From Corynebacterium sp. (GTDB lineage Bacteria > Actinomycetota > Actinomycetes > Mycobacteriales > Mycobacteriaceae): DNA of 9,582 nucleotides. Where the stretch lies: NCBI RefSeq assembly GCF_030826625.1, contig NZ_JAPJNQ010000082.1, positions 1 through 9,582 on the forward strand, read 5' to 3'. Of this stretch, positions 1 through 5,436 are shown piece after piece; position 1 is the stretch's first letter; each line of letters begins with the position of its first letter. Below the pieces are notes generated by a model. It was not told the origin of the DNA and searched no databases. It worked only from the letters and a program-made list of their open reading frames with translations. The translations under genes and the position numbers were made by a program.

Positions 1-17
1 TGCTTGAATGAATCATG

Positions 18-27
18 CTAGGCCTAG
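18..27. repeat. 10-base perfect palindrome upstream of the RibD-type gene
   Basis: The sequence CTAGGCCTAG is its own reverse complement and carries two CTAG tetramers. It lies about 33 bases upstream of the candidate -10 element of the first gene. It could be an operator half or chance; nothing else supports a role. Confidence 0.25.
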
Positions 28-59
28 TTGCGAAGCCATAGTGTCCAGTTACGAGGACA

Positions 60-65
60 TAGTAT
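60..65 (+). promoter_or_regulatory. Possible -10 element for the RibD-type/aftC run
   Basis: TAGTAT fits the loose corynebacterial -10 pattern TANNNT and lies 61 bases before the chosen start codon. No convincing -35 hexamer is seen 16-18 bases upstream, which is common in this genus. The assignment is an inference from position and a short motif. Confidence 0.3.
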
Positions 66-126
66 AAGCATACCGACTAACACAATTTCGTCCTCGGAAA
101 ATGAGAGCACCAATGTTTGGAGAATC

Positions 127-831
127 ATGGACCAGCCTCTGCTGAAAGATTTACTCGGGCCGACAAGTCCAACCCCGGAAACACTTTCGGTACGCGCAAT
201 TTGTGCGAGTACTCTTAACGGTTCCGCTACAGTTGACGGCCGTTCAAAGGCGCTCGGCAACGACCTTGACGGTAAACTCCTCAATGCACTGCGGGACTGG
301 TGTGACGTCGTACTAGTCGGGGCGGAAACCGTACGTTCAGAAAATTATTTTGGTGTACAGCCGACGGAGAACTCCCCTGTCCCTGCTCGCATGGCTGTAG
401 TGACCGCTTCAATGGAATTTCATTGGGACAAGCAGTTCTTTTACAACTATTTCACTCCACATATTTTCCTAGTCCCTGATAACTCATTGTCTGATTCGAC
501 AAAGAAACCATTAATCCATCGCCTTGAAAAATTTGGAGATGTGCACAACATCAACGATGGCAACCCACAAAATTGGATTGACACGCTGAAGCACTTAGGT
601 TTCAAGCGAATCTTGTGCGAAGGTGGACCTGCAATTTTCGGAGGCTTGATCGCCAGCAATGCCGTAGATCAGTTCTACCTCACCCTCGACCCGACACTGA
701 GCTCAGCGGTGGAATCTCCTATCACCCGCGACACCAGCGACCACCTCGCTACCCAAAATATGCATTTAGAATCTGTGCAATCATGCCCGGATAGCACTAT
801 TTTCCTGCGCTATGGTCGAGGCGACAGCTAA
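127..831 (+). CDS. Stand-alone RibD C-terminal (pyrimidine reductase / DHFR-fold) protein
   Basis: This 234-residue cytoplasmic protein looks like the NADPH-dependent reductase half of RibD, which in riboflavin synthesis reduces the ribosyl side chain of the deaminated pyrimidine intermediate. Residues 31-46 (NGSATVDGRSK then LGND), 60-70 (DVVLVGAETVR) and the glycine-rich segment at 164-168 (CEGGP) are the substrate and cofactor signatures of the family. The zinc-binding deaminase domain of full-length RibD is absent. The family member at this place in M. tuberculosis, Rv2671, has been reported to act as a dihydrofolate reductase analogue that gives para-aminosalicylate resistance, so the true substrate here is uncertain and I leave the symbol blank. 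ATG 127 is chosen because GGAGA lies 4 bases before it; an in-frame TTG at 28 would add 33 unlikely residues. The 3' end overlaps aftC by 20 bases. Confidence 0.85.
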   Translation: MDQPLLKDLLGPTSPTPETLSVRAICASTLNGSATVDGRSKALGNDLDGKLLNALRDWCDVVLVGAETVRSENYFGVQPTENSPVPARMAVVTASMEFHWDKQFFYNYFTPHIFLVPDNSLSDSTKKPLIHRLEKFGDVHNINDGNPQNWIDTLKHLGFKRILCEGGPAIFGGLIASNAVDQFYLTLDPTLSSAVESPITRDTSDHLATQNMHLESVQSCPDSTIFLRYGRGDS

Positions 832-2155
832 GCTCAAAGCAATGGAAACAGCGAGAAACACAGCGAGCATGGCAGGTGAAAAAATTTCGTCAGGACAACG
901 AGGTCGGAAAAGAGCTGGCCTAGTAGACACTCAATTGCAGGTGCTCGCCCCGCTCATTCTCTGGCCGTTGGCTGTGGTTCTGGGCTTGCAGCTCTTATTC
1001 GTCGAAAGCCTCAATGGCGCAGTGACCGACGACTTCACGACGGTATATTCCGCTCTGCAGCGTTTCCTCAATGGCAAAAACATTTATGAGCAGGTCTATC
1101 ACCACACTGATCCGCTTTATCTTTATAATCCCGGAGCTACCCTTTTTCTCTCCCCGATTGGATTGATCGCTAGTGCCGAAGTCGCGCGAGCGTGCTTCAT
1201 CTTTGCCAATGCAGCCAGCATCATCGCGTCCTTAGCCATTTTGACGCGCATGTTCGGTTTTTCTCTACGAAGCGTCCTGTTTCCGCTGAGCATCGTCATG
1301 GCTGCGTTGACTGAATCGGTGCGCAACACCCTGGTTTTTTCGAATATCAACGGCTTATTGTTGTTGGCGTTAGTTGGATACCTCTGGTGTCTGACCAAAA
1401 AACAACGCTGGGCTCGCTGGAGCGCAGGCCTGATTATCGGCCTGGCGATCGTCGTCAAGCCTCAATTCGCCCCGCTATTGTTTCTTCCATTCATAATGCG
1501 GTGGTGGTCAACGATCATCGTGGGGATCGCTGTCCCCGTGGGCCTGAATTTGCTAACTTGGCCAATCGCCCCGGGGGCCAGCAACTATCGGGCTGAGCTC
1601 GTCCCGCATCTGAGCCAGACACGTGATTTCGCCAATTCTTCGCTCCCCGGGCTCGCAGCGTATTTCAACATGCCAGACTGGCTGTATTATCCGCTGTGGC
1701 TGTTTTTTGCGGCCACGGCCGGTGTCACGATCCTGGCATTGCTCATCATTCGTCGGTCTGACCATCTTTTGTGGTTGGTAACCACGGCTGGTGTTTTATT
1801 CTGTGGCGTCTTTTTCTTGTCGTCACTCGGCCAGATGTACTATTCGATGTTGTTGTTCCCCATGATTTTTAGCGTCACGCGTTCACGCAGTGTGTTCCAT
1901 ATATGGCCAACGTGGCTTGCAACGATCTTGTTTTTGTCACCACTGAATTGGGTGACAACGTGGACTCCAAGCACTGCGCTACCTGTCGGGCAATGGATAA
2001 ATTATTTCAGCGCCACCGCGGGCTGGGCTCTATTACTCTTGACGACGGCTGTCTGCGCTATCTCGTGGTTGTTGCACGATCGTCACCAGACGAGTGCTCA
2101 AGGTCTCAATGGCTCAGCTGCTGAAGCCGACCGAAATACCGCTTCGCGGGCGTAG
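812..2155 (+). CDS. aftC: AftC-like membrane alpha-1,3-arabinofuranosyltransferase (GT87, GT-C fold)
   Basis: This 447-residue polytopic membrane protein (the M. tuberculosis homologue is about 430) is predicted to add alpha-1,3 branching arabinofuranose residues to cell-wall arabinan on the outer face of the membrane, using decaprenyl-phospho-arabinose. The first membrane segment is near residues 44-64 and is followed by the acidic pair D73-D74 in VTDDFTTVY, the usual place for the catalytic aspartate of GT-C enzymes. GT87-type signatures follow: YNPGATLFLSPIGL (105-118), SNINGLLLLAL (177-187), and a KPQFAPLLFLP loop/helix after K216. Many further hydrophobic helices run to about residue 425, then a short polar tail. 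The call rests on these features plus the msrB/hemQ neighbourhood. The start is uncertain: ATG 812 overlaps the previous gene and lacks a Shine-Dalgarno, suggesting translational coupling; ATG 842 and ATG 869 are alternatives that only shorten the polar N-terminus. Confidence 0.85.
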   Translation: MVEATAKLKAMETARNTASMAGEKISSGQRGRKRAGLVDTQLQVLAPLILWPLAVVLGLQLLFVESLNGAVTDDFTTVYSALQRFLNGKNIYEQVYHHTDPLYLYNPGATLFLSPIGLIASAEVARACFIFANAASIIASLAILTRMFGFSLRSVLFPLSIVMAALTESVRNTLVFSNINGLLLLALVGYLWCLTKKQRWARWSAGLIIGLAIVVKPQFAPLLFLPFIMRWWSTIIVGIAVPVGLNLLTWPIAPGASNYRAELVPHLSQTRDFANSSLPGLAAYFNMPDWLYYPLWLFFAATAGVTILALLIIRRSDHLLWLVTTAGVLFCGVFFLSSLGQMYYSMLLFPMIFSVTRSRSVFHIWPTWLATILFLSPLNWVTTWTPSTALPVGQWINYFSATAGWALLLLTTAVCAISWLLHDRHQTSAQGLNGSAAEADRNTASRA

Positions 2156-2158
2156 AAT
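2153..2158 (+). promoter_or_regulatory. Candidate leaderless -10 element for msrB, over the aftC stop codon
   Basis: TAGAAT is a full match to the corynebacterial -10 consensus TANAAT. Its first three bases are the aftC stop codon, and exactly 7 bases separate it from the msrB ATG, so a normal transcription start would fall on or next to that ATG. There is no Shine-Dalgarno before msrB, as expected for a leaderless mRNA. GCGGG (2146-2150) and CCCGC (2161-2165) flank the element symmetrically. No good -35 is visible. Leaderless transcription is an inference. Confidence 0.5.
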
Positions 2159-2165
2159 AACCCGC

Positions 2166-2570
2166 ATGACTGACTTTTCCCTGATGGCTGATGATCAGTG
2201 GCGTAAGCGCCTCAGCAAAGAAGAATACCGCGTGCTCCGTGAAGGTGGCACCGAAGCTCCGCACACCGGCGAATACACTAATACCACAACCGAGGGCATC
2301 TACTCGTGCCGCGCGTGTGGCGCGGAATTGTTCCGCTCCAATCAAAAGTTTTCTTCGCACTGCGGCTGGCCGTCGTTCTTTTCTCCACTAGCAGGAGACT
2401 CCGTGATCGAAAGGGAAGATCGCTCGCACGGCATGGTCCGTACAGAAGTCCTGTGCGCAAGTTGCCACTCACACTTGGGGCATGTATTTGCTGGCGAAGG
2501 CTACGACACACCAACTGACCTTCGTTATTGCATCAACTCCATTGCGATGACGCTCACTGAATCCGAATAG
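2166..2570 (+). CDS. msrB: Peptide-methionine (R)-S-oxide reductase MsrB
   Basis: This 134-residue cytoplasmic enzyme reduces the R epimer of methionine sulfoxide in proteins, restoring oxidised methionines with electrons usually from thioredoxin. The whole SelR domain is present: GTEAPHTGEY (28-37), CGWPSF (66-71), GMVRTEV (89-95), HSHLGHVF (101-108) and RYCINS (120-125). C122 is the catalytic cysteine and C66 sits where many MsrBs have the resolving cysteine. Two CxxC pairs, C48/C51 and C97/C100, form the structural zinc site. Length is normal for the family. ATG 2166 is preferred over an in-frame GTG at 2094, which would add 24 residues translated from the aftC 3' end. The gene starts 10 bases after aftC and may be read both from the upstream run and from its own leaderless promoter. 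Confidence 0.97.
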   Translation: MTDFSLMADDQWRKRLSKEEYRVLREGGTEAPHTGEYTNTTTEGIYSCRACGAELFRSNQKFSSHCGWPSFFSPLAGDSVIEREDRSHGMVRTEVLCASCHSHLGHVFAGEGYDTPTDLRYCINSIAMTLTESE

Positions 2571-2589
2571 CCTTCGACGGACCAACAAG

Positions 2590-2642
2590 AAAAATTGCGC
2601 TAACTCCCGCCCCAGGGTGATCCTGGATCCCGAGTTAGCGCA
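2590..2642 (-). terminator. Rho-independent terminator between convergent msrB and hemQ
   Basis: An 11-base perfect inverted repeat, TGCGCTAACTC (2596-2606) and GAGTTAGCGCA (2632-2642), encloses a second 5-base stem CCAGG (2612-2616) / CCTGG (2622-2626) with a GTGAT loop. On the minus strand the stem is followed by AATTTTTC, so it reads as an intrinsic terminator for hemQ, 50 bases past its stop codon. The plus-strand exit has no T-run, but the hairpin could still help end msrB transcripts. Confidence 0.8.
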
Positions 2643-2692
2643 CCATTGCTCTCTCGCGCTGCCAGAATTACACAGCGCGTCGCACCACAGTT

Positions 2693-3415
2693 TTAAGGCA
2701 GAATCTGCACGAGCTCGTTGAGGTTTTTGACCATTCGGCCAGTGTAAAACGGCAGTTCTTCGCGAACATGCAGCCGGGCCTCCGTGTAGCGCATTGTGTG
2801 CATCAGATCGACAATGCGCCCCAGATCCTCGGCTTCAAAAGAGAGCATCCACTCATAGTCACTAACGACGAATGCCGCGATGGTGTTGGCCCGCACGTCG
2901 GCGAAGTCTCGTGCTTTCATCCCATGATCACGCAAAATTCGGGCACGTTTTTCTTCGTCCATAATGTACCAGTCATAAGAGCGAATAAATGGATACACAC
3001 AGCACCATTTTTCAGGGTCCTCGCCCATGATAAAGGCTGGAAGATGGCGCTTATTGAATTCCGACGGGCGATGAACGCCGTTGCCTGCCCATACTAATGC
3101 GCTAGCTTTCCCCAACTTCGTCTCCCGGCGAAATGCTGCGAAAGCTGCTTGCAAATCTTCAAAGTTTTCTGCGTGCCACCAGATCATGTAATCAGCGCCA
3201 GCTTTCATGCCCGCGAGATCATAAATTCCGCGGACTGCGACCACGCCTTCGTTTGCAAGGTTGTCGAAAAACTCTTGGGCTTCTACAGCCGTCTGTTCGC
3301 GAGACTCCGCATCGCCGGCAGCAAAACCGTCGTTGAGTTTGAATACCGCGTGTTGGCTGTAGCGTTGAACTTTATTGAGTTCATCGTAGTTCAGTTCTTT
3401 GTGATGATCCGCCAT
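2693..3415 (-). CDS. hemQ: Coproheme decarboxylase HemQ/ChdC (actinobacterial type)
   Basis: This 240-residue cytoplasmic chlorite-dismutase-fold protein catalyses the last step of the coproporphyrin-dependent heme pathway, the peroxide-driven oxidative decarboxylation of two propionates of coproheme to give heme b. Residues recognisable by comparison with the studied C. diphtheriae enzyme (H118, Y135, H158, W183) are all present with a constant offset of 6: distal base H124, radical-forming Y141 in VYPFIRSYDWY, proximal heme ligand H164 in RDHGM, and W189 in DYEWM. HRPSEFNK (115-122) and the C-terminal FYTGR (223-227) are typical. ATG 3415 is set by a perfect AGGAGG 5 bases upstream; the longer in-frame reading to 3742 crosses non-coding sequence and the start of DUF3000. 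The mycobacterial partners hemY and hemE are not adjacent. A hairpin terminator follows. Confidence 0.97.
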   Translation of the reverse strand: MADHHKELNYDELNKVQRYSQHAVFKLNDGFAAGDAESREQTAVEAQEFFDNLANEGVVAVRGIYDLAGMKAGADYMIWWHAENFEDLQAAFAAFRRETKLGKASALVWAGNGVHRPSEFNKRHLPAFIMGEDPEKWCCVYPFIRSYDWYIMDEEKRARILRDHGMKARDFADVRANTIAAFVVSDYEWMLSFEAEDLGRIVDLMHTMRYTEARLHVREELPFYTGRMVKNLNELVQILP

Positions 3416-3420
3416 TAAAA

Positions 3421-3426
3421 CCTCCT
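3421..3426 (-). promoter_or_regulatory. Ribosome binding site of hemQ
   Basis: AGGAGG on the minus strand, 5 bases before ATG 3415, is a perfect Shine-Dalgarno and decides the hemQ start. It is the strongest ribosome binding site in the window. Confidence 0.85.
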
Positions 3427-3457
3427 GGTTTTGTAAATTCGTCGGTCTAGCCACAAC

Positions 3458-3480
3458 CGTGGTCAGTGAAAATGACCACG
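3458..3480. promoter_or_regulatory. Inverted repeat (possible operator or leader hairpin) upstream of hemQ
   Basis: CGTGGTCA (3458-3465) and TGACCACG (3473-3480) are perfect 8-base arms around a 7-base spacer, GTGAAAA. The element lies in the non-coding stretch between divergent hemQ and DUF3000. If hemQ is transcribed from the candidate -10 at 3502-3507, this falls in its 5' leader and could act as a regulator site or an RNA hairpin. I do not recognise the motif as the site of a known corynebacterial regulator. Confidence 0.45.
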
Positions 3481-3501
3481 CAACTGGTGGTTCTGCAGGC
3501 A

Positions 3502-3507
3502 ATTCTA
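3502..3507 (-). promoter_or_regulatory. Candidate -10 element for hemQ
   Basis: On the minus strand this reads TAGAAT, a full TANAAT match, about 87 bases before the hemQ start codon. The upstream bases give no clear -35. Transcription from here would produce a leader of roughly 80 bases that contains the 3458-3480 inverted repeat and the AGGAGG. Confidence 0.4.
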
Positions 3508-3547
3508 CCCCACGGCGCGCCTTCACCACTATGCAGAGTCTCAACAT

Positions 3548-3553
3548 TAGGTT
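3548..3553 (+). promoter_or_regulatory. Candidate leaderless -10 element for the DUF3000-rnd pair
   Basis: TAGGTT fits TANNNT and ends exactly 7 bases before GTG 3561, the same geometry as at msrB. A transcript starting at or next to that GTG would be leaderless. The same bases could instead be read as a weak Shine-Dalgarno (TTAGG, 9 bases from the GTG), so the assignment is tentative. Confidence 0.35.
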
Positions 3554-3560
3554 GAACTTT

Positions 3561-4184
3561 GTGAATGACACAGATCCGTCGACGAACGCGCAGGAATCCG
3601 CCGCCTCCAAGGCCGGGCGAAACGTGACCCCACCGGCTTTTACTGCGGCAGTGGAGTCTATGCACCAGGCCGACCTGCGCGAAGGTATCTCTCTCGGAAC
3701 CATCCGCCCGCCACAGCGGTTGGCACCATTTAGCCATGCCATCGGGCTTGAGGTCGAACACCGCGAAGCGGAATCTGTGCCAACAAATTCCGAAGGTGAC
3801 GCATTCGGGCGCTTAATCTTGTTGCACGACCCAGGAGCACAAGAATCTTGGGACGGCGAAATGCGATTGGTCGCTTATATCCAAGCAGACATGGAATCAT
3901 CCGTGGCCACTGATCCATTACTCCCCGACGTCGCCTGGCAATGGCTCAGCCAAGGATTAGAAGCTCATTCTGCTGCATACACCAATCTCGGTGGAACCGT
4001 TACATCAACAACCTCTGTTCGTTTCGGTGAAGTTGGAGGCCCACCGCGCGCCTACCAATTAGAAATGCGCGCCTCGTGGACGGCAGACGACAACATTCTC
4101 GCCAACCACGTGCAAGCTTTCGCTGAAGTGCTCGCCCACGTCGCTGGCCTCCCACCGGAAGGCGTGCGCCAACTACACCGTTAG
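3561..4184 (+). CDS. DUF3000 family protein, function unknown
   Basis: A protein of 207 residues from the chosen GTG, probably cytoplasmic; no signal peptide or membrane segment is seen. It matches the actinobacterial DUF3000 family by its opening PPAFTAAVESMHQA (24-37) and the conserved GTIRPPQRLAPFSHAIGLEV block (46-65), followed by a mixed alpha/beta body with DPGAQESWDGEMRLVAYIQA and a VRFGEVGGPPRAYQLE segment near the C-terminus. No catalytic motif is recognisable. The first 23 residues are polar and unlikely to be folded. GTG 3561 is favoured because a -10-like TAGGTT sits 7 bases upstream and the length then matches the roughly 210-residue M. tuberculosis homologue; ATG 3531 would add 10 residues but has no ribosome binding site. 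RNase D starts 13 bases after the stop codon, so the two are very likely cotranscribed, hinting at an RNA-related role. Confidence 0.85.
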   Translation: MNDTDPSTNAQESAASKAGRNVTPPAFTAAVESMHQADLREGISLGTIRPPQRLAPFSHAIGLEVEHREAESVPTNSEGDAFGRLILLHDPGAQESWDGEMRLVAYIQADMESSVATDPLLPDVAWQWLSQGLEAHSAAYTNLGGTVTSTTSVRFGEVGGPPRAYQLEMRASWTADDNILANHVQAFAEVLAHVAGLPPEGVRQLHR

Positions 4185-4197
4185 CCGTTTCACCATT

Positions 4198-5436
4198 ATG
4201 ACCGAATTCCTTCGTCGCCCTGCCGCGGGAATCCCGCCAGTACTGTCTTCTGAATCCGATTTCTATGCGGCAGCAGATATGATCGCAGCCGGTCATGGCC
4301 CTATCGCCATCGATACCGAGCGTGCTTCTGCTTTTCGCTACGATGACCGGGCATTTCTCATTCAGATCAACCGAGCCGGCGCCGGCATCTTCTTATTTGC
4401 TCCAGAAGGTTTACGCACCGAACTCCGTGAGGCATTGGCCCCCGTTATCAACAAATTGACCTGGGTTGTGCATGCCGCGGTATCTGACCTGCCCTGTCTG
4501 GCCTGGCTCGGATTATATCCAGCTCGCCTGATCGATACCGAGCTAGGTGGCCGTTTAGCCGGCTTGCACCGCGTGAGCTTGGGCGCGATGTATGAAGATT
4601 TATTAGGTGTGCGCGTGGCGAAAGAACACAGCACACAAAATTGGTCAGCAACGCCTCTGCCTAAATCCTGGCTAGCCTATGCAGCATTGGACGTCGATAG
4701 ATTATTGGAACTTGCTGACGAAGTCGAATACATGCTCCGTAGCCAAAAGAAATGGGACTGGGCAACCGAGGAATTCGAATTCGTCCGCGCACAGCACGCT
4801 GATATTACGGAACCAGAAATTCGTGATTGGCACATGATCAAAGGAATGCGGGGATTGCGTGATCCTCGCGAGTTGGCTATCGCGCGTGAGCTGTGGCGAG
4901 TACGCGAATTCATCGCTGTCAGCGATGATGTATCACCGGGAAAGTTATTGCCAAATAAAGTAATTCTTGCGATTGCTGCACGGCGGCCGTCGAACCTGGC
5001 AGAGTTATGCCGAGTGCCTGGCGCGAGAAATTCACGTAAAGCTTCGAGCATCTGGTTCGATGCTGTAGCGAAGGCCGAAAGTTTGCCAGAATCTGATTTG
5101 CCTGTTCCGGGATCCGGCGAGCTGGCAGGGTGGGTAACTCCTGGCGGCATCAACAACCGCGTGTGGAAAAAACGTGATCCGGATTCGTGGATCAAGTGGG
5201 AATTAATTCGTGAAGACCTACAGGAAATTGCCGAAGAAGTCTCGGTACCTTTAGAAAATTTGTTGAGTACGGCACACGCGCGGCAGTTAACCTGGGATCT
5301 CGTTGTCGGACAAAATATCCGCACCGAAGACGATCTGGAAGATCTGTTGGCACAACACGAATTGCGCGAGTGGCAAAAAGATATTATTTGGCCGGTTTTT
5401 GCCGCTTTTCTTCCGGATCAATCGAACCCTGTATAA
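4198..5436 (+). CDS. rnd: Ribonuclease D (DEDDy 3'-5' exoribonuclease with HRDC domains)
   Basis: A 412-residue cytoplasmic exonuclease expected to trim the 3' ends of tRNA and other stable RNA precursors. The DEDDy exonuclease domain spans about residues 15-200: Exo I IDTE (D39, E41), Exo II HAAVSDLPCL (92-101, D97), and Exo III with Y161 and D165 in LAYAALDVD. These five residues bind the two metal ions and activate water, so the enzyme should be active. An HRDC domain runs over about 219-300 and begins LRDPRELAIARELW; the region about 325-405 fits a second, more divergent HRDC-like domain. It is somewhat longer than E. coli RNase D (about 375). ATG 4198 has no clear Shine-Dalgarno; translation is probably coupled to DUF3000, 13 bases upstream. 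The last 53 bases overlap the 3' end of dxs on the other strand. Confidence 0.93.
   Translation: MTEFLRRPAAGIPPVLSSESDFYAAADMIAAGHGPIAIDTERASAFRYDDRAFLIQINRAGAGIFLFAPEGLRTELREALAPVINKLTWVVHAAVSDLPCLAWLGLYPARLIDTELGGRLAGLHRVSLGAMYEDLLGVRVAKEHSTQNWSATPLPKSWLAYAALDVDRLLELADEVEYMLRSQKKWDWATEEFEFVRAQHADITEPEIRDWHMIKGMRGLRDPRELAIARELWRVREFIAVSDDVSPGKLLPNKVILAIAARRPSNLAELCRVPGARNSRKASSIWFDAVAKAESLPESDLPVPGSGELAGWVTPGGINNRVWKKRDPDSWIKWELIREDLQEIAEEVSVPLENLLSTAHARQLTWDLVVGQNIRTEDDLEDLLAQHELREWQKDIIWPVFAAFLPDQSNPV
5372..5403. repeat. Inverted repeat around the dxs stop codon, inside rnd
   Basis: GGCAAAAA (5372-5379) and TTTTTGCC (5396-5403) are perfect 8-base arms with a 16-base AT-rich spacer that holds the dxs stop codon (5384-5386). 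It lies wholly inside the rnd coding region and the convergent overlap. The stem is too AT-rich and the loop too long for a good intrinsic terminator, but it is the only such structure at this gene boundary. Confidence 0.4.

Noticed and set aside
1..16. Possible start of a minus-strand gene (ATG at 16) running off the left edge
   Set aside because: Only five codons lie in the window, too few to support a gene, although a divergent neighbour is plausible from related genomes.
2094..2165. Upstream GTG start for msrB
   Set aside because: The added 24 residues are a frame-shifted reading of the aftC 3' end, and normal MsrB length is reached from ATG 2166.
3547..3565. DtxR-like sequence beginning TTAGGTT near the DUF3000 start
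   Set aside because: Only the left half resembles the 19-base DtxR consensus; the right half does not match, so the similarity is probably chance and the bases are better explained as a -10 element.
3416..3742. In-frame upstream extension of hemQ by 109 codons
   Set aside because: The AGGAGG 5 bases before ATG 3415 fixes the start, and the extension runs over the divergent control region and the DUF3000 start.
4677..5324. A 215-codon open frame on the minus strand opposite rnd
   Set aside because: It runs through the HRDC region of a clear RNase D gene and its product has no recognisable domain.
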